Of a DNA stretch of 7,788 bases, positions 6,354 to 7,788 are shown in pieces. The position numbers were made by a program, and so were the translations under genes. Source of the stretch: an uncultured Spirochaetaceae bacterium (GTDB lineage Bacteria > Spirochaetota > Spirochaetia > Treponematales > Treponemataceae). Position 1 is the first letter of the stretch. Every line of letters starts with the position of its first letter. The stretch spans positions 1 through 7,788 of the forward strand of contig CACXDK010000103.1 in the NCBI GenBank assembly GCA_902766345.1, in the 5' to 3' direction. A model generated the notes under the pieces. The model was not told where the DNA came from. It did not search any database and saw only the letters and a list, made by a program, of their open reading frames with translations.

Positions 6354-7487
6354 ATGCAGACAAAAGCTGATGTAATTGTAATAGGTGCTGGCATTGTTGG
6401 AAATGCAACGGCATATTATCTTGCAAAAAAGGGCAAGAGCGTAACTGTCCTTGAAGCTTCTGACTATATTGGCAATGGTGGTTCTTCCCGAAACGGGGGT
6501 GGTGTAAGACAGTCTGGACGTAACCCTAAAGAACTGCCTCTCATGGTATGGGGCGTAAAAAATATATGGCCATTTTTGAGTGAAGAACTTGGTGTTGATA
6601 CTGAATATACTCAAGGTGGAAACCTTCGTCTTGGTAAGACAGAGGAACATCTTAAAATTTTGCAGAAGCTTGCTGACGGAGCTGTAAAGTGCGGTGTCGA
6701 TGTAAAGATGATTGATGCTGAAGAGGTAAAGAAAATTAATCCGTACATGAGCGATGAAGTAATAGGTGCTTCTTGGTGTCCTACAGATGGTCATGCAAAC
6801 CCTCTTATTACAACATTGGGATACTATAAAAAAGCCAGAGAGCTTGGTGTGGATTTTATTACAGGAGCTCCTGTAACTCGCATAATTACAAAGGCGGGGC
6901 ATGTTGTTGGTGTAGAAACACCAGAACAGATTTTTGAAGCATCAGATGTTGTTGTTGCGGCAGGTTTTGAAAGCAATGAAATTCTAAAGAGTGTAGGCAT
7001 AAACATTCCTATGAAAAAGCATGCACTTTCATGTCTTGTAACAGAAGCTGAGCCAAAGATGTTCTCTCAGATGCTTGGAACTGCCATGGCAGACTTTTAC
7101 GGTCATCAGACAAAGCACGGTTCTTTTGTAATGGGTGGTACAGATGGATTTGATGAAGTTCCTGCTCGTATTGATGATTCTTACCCATTGGTGGGTTCCA
7201 GCATGGTTAGTGCAACTTCTCGTGGAATTTTGGGATATTTTCCTATTCTGAAAAATGCCAAGGTTGTGCGTGCTTGGGGTGGTTATGGAGACTTCTGTGT
7301 GGACGGTGTTGCAACGGTAAGTAAGTGTGATGAAGTCCCTGGATTGTATATTGAATGTGGCTTTACAGGACATGGATTTGGTATTGGTCCTTCTGCTGCA
7401 TACAATATTGCAGAACTTATAACAGAAGGTTCTTGTCCAGCGGATATTACACCATTGCGTTATAATCGCTTTAAGCCTGCAAAATAG
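6354..7487 (+). CDS. FAD-dependent dehydrogenase, DAO fold (HcnC/SoxB/hydroxyproline-dehydrogenase-beta-like)
   Basis: This 377-aa protein is probably the catalytic subunit that oxidises an amine, amino or imino acid. The FAD Rossmann motif GAGIVG is at 11-16 with Glu34 (VLEA) for the ribose. The segment around 42-56 (SSRNGGGVRQSGR) strongly resembles sarcosine oxidase beta and its relatives, and the C-terminal GFTGHGFGIGP (336-346) is the usual FAD-contacting end of the DAO family. Length is typical. A TTG at 6333 in the same frame lies inside the previous gene and has no ribosome site. AGGGAGG (6338-6344), within the end of the previous gene, precedes ATG 6354 by 9 nt, so I start there, one base after the previous stop. 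Substrate candidates from the family are proline, hydroxyproline, sarcosine, glycine, D-amino acids or opine-like compounds. Sequence alone does not separate them, and cyanide production should not be assumed. Confidence 0.92.
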   Translation: MQTKADVIVIGAGIVGNATAYYLAKKGKSVTVLEASDYIGNGGSSRNGGGVRQSGRNPKELPLMVWGVKNIWPFLSEELGVDTEYTQGGNLRLGKTEEHLKILQKLADGAVKCGVDVKMIDAEEVKKINPYMSDEVIGASWCPTDGHANPLITTLGYYKKARELGVDFITGAPVTRIITKAGHVVGVETPEQIFEASDVVVAAGFESNEILKSVGINIPMKKHALSCLVTEAEPKMFSQMLGTAMADFYGHQTKHGSFVMGGTDGFDEVPARIDDSYPLVGSSMVSATSRGILGYFPILKNAKVVRAWGGYGDFCVDGVATVSKCDEVPGLYIECGFTGHGFGIGPSAAYNIAELITEGSCPADITPLRYNRFKPAK

Positions 7488-7497
7488 AATTTTACTA

Positions 7498-7526
7498 TTG
7501 ACAGTATTATTTAAATCAGCTAACAT
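7498..7526 (+). promoter_or_regulatory. Candidate sigma-70-type promoter upstream of the AraC-like gene
   Basis: TTGACA at 7498-7503 matches the -35 consensus perfectly. It is followed, after exactly 17 nt, by TAACAT at 7521-7526, which matches the -10 at four of six positions. Transcription would start near 7533, a few bases before the terminator hairpin at 7541, so RNA from this promoter must pass that terminator to reach the gene at 7598. Activity is unproven. Confidence 0.45.
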
Positions 7527-7540
7527 TTACTCAGTGCAAG

Positions 7541-7583
7541 GACGCATCTAAAGTCTTAAAGGCTTTGGGTGCGTCTTTTTTTT
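7541..7583 (+). terminator. Intrinsic terminator of the oxidoreductase operon
   Basis: Positions 7541-7555 pair with 7561-7575 in a 15-bp stem containing three G-U wobbles, starting GACGCA and ending TGCGTC, with a 5-nt loop TTAAA. Eight T residues follow at 7576-7583. The hairpin lies 53 nt after the stop of the DAO-type gene. There is no T-tract in the opposite direction, so it acts on plus-strand transcription only. It also lies between the candidate promoter at 7498-7526 and the next gene. Confidence 0.92.
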
Positions 7584-7597
7584 GTGTGGTTGTGTAT

Positions 7598-7788
7598 ATG
7601 AAAGATAAAACTGAACTTATGTCAATTCAGCCGTATTTTGTGCTGGAAGCTGATGATTTTTGCCAGAAAGTACTGCTTCAAAATGGAATTTCTCATTTTT
7701 ATAGTTTTTCTAACTATTCAGATTCAGACATTCCAATCAAACTTTTTGTAGATGGGTGCAGTAATATTATTTTTGAATATAGCAAAGG
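7598..7788 (+). CDS. Probable AraC-family transcriptional regulator, N-terminal part (partial)
   Basis: An open frame runs from ATG 7598 to the right edge (63 full codons). The translation reads MKDKTELMSIQPYFVLEADD, then ISHFYSFSNYSDSDIPIKLF and VDGCSNIIFEY. The pattern of a short N-terminal strand followed by a DGC-(N/D)-IIF-type motif resembles the ligand-sensing N-terminal domain of AraC-family regulators. The DNA-binding helix-turn-helix region would lie beyond the window, so the family call rests on this part alone. No clear ribosome site precedes ATG 7598; ATG 7619, seven codons later, is an alternative with an equally poor context. Its position just after the oxidoreductase operon suggests a role in controlling that operon, the importer or both, which is an inference. 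Confidence 0.6.
   Translation, partial: MKDKTELMSIQPYFVLEADDFCQKVLLQNGISHFYSFSNYSDSDIPIKLFVDGCSNIIFEYSK

Noticed and set aside
6315..6902. Open frame of 195 codons on the minus strand inside the DAO-type gene.
   Set aside because: It is antisense to a well-supported FAD protein and has no domain signal or start context.
4116..7487. Calling the operon hydrogen cyanide synthase (hcnABC).
   Set aside because: The subunits resemble HcnA, HcnB and HcnC, but so do opine, proline, hydroxyproline and sarcosine dehydrogenases. The split BFD protein and added ferredoxin domain differ from HcnB, and nothing in the sequence indicates glycine as substrate.

Overview
The window is low-GC bacterial DNA holding two divergent gene clusters around an intergenic region at about 3909-4115, plus the 5' part of a third transcription unit at the right edge. 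Lipoprotein signals with short, relaxed lipoboxes (FVSC, LISC), sugar-type ABC importer genes without an ATPase, strong AGGAG ribosome sites and a 4Fe-4S/2Fe-2S-rich oxidoreductase set suggest an anaerobe. A spirochaete such as Treponema is my best guess, from the protein style only. No rRNA or other phylogenetic marker is present, so this is an inference.

Left half (minus strand, read right to left from 3908): a family-1 solute-binding lipoprotein (2580-3908), a strong intrinsic terminator-like hairpin (2519-2567), two MalF/MalG-type permeases (1573-2481 and 683-1531), then a second solute-binding lipoprotein of a different family (ferric iron/hexose-phosphate/phosphoglycerate type) that starts 3 nt after the second permease and runs off the left edge. 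The ATPase is not in the window.

Right half (plus strand, 4116-7487): four tightly packed genes encoding a 107-aa plant-type [2Fe-2S] protein, a 525-aa FAD/NAD(P) oxidoreductase with a C-terminal cysteine-rich [4Fe-4S] domain, a 104-aa BFD-like [2Fe-2S] protein, and a 377-aa D-amino-acid-oxidase-fold FAD dehydrogenase. Together they look like one multi-subunit amine/imino-acid dehydrogenase related to HcnABC, opine oxidases, heterotetrameric sarcosine oxidase, D-hydroxyproline dehydrogenase and archaeal L-proline dehydrogenase. The substrate cannot be read from the sequence. The likely electron route is substrate to the DAO-fold FAD, then Fe-S centres, then the FAD/NAD(P) subunit and NAD(P)+ or a ferredoxin. 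The operon ends in a 15-bp intrinsic terminator (7541-7583).

Right edge: a gene starting at about 7598 encodes the N-terminal part of what resembles an AraC-family regulator. A good sigma-70-like promoter (TTGACA, 17 nt, TAACAT) lies just before the operon terminator, so the terminator sits between this promoter and the regulator gene.

Working model (inference): the importer brings in a sugar- or amine-type compound, the redox complex oxidises it or a breakdown product, and the neighbouring regulator controls one or both clusters.
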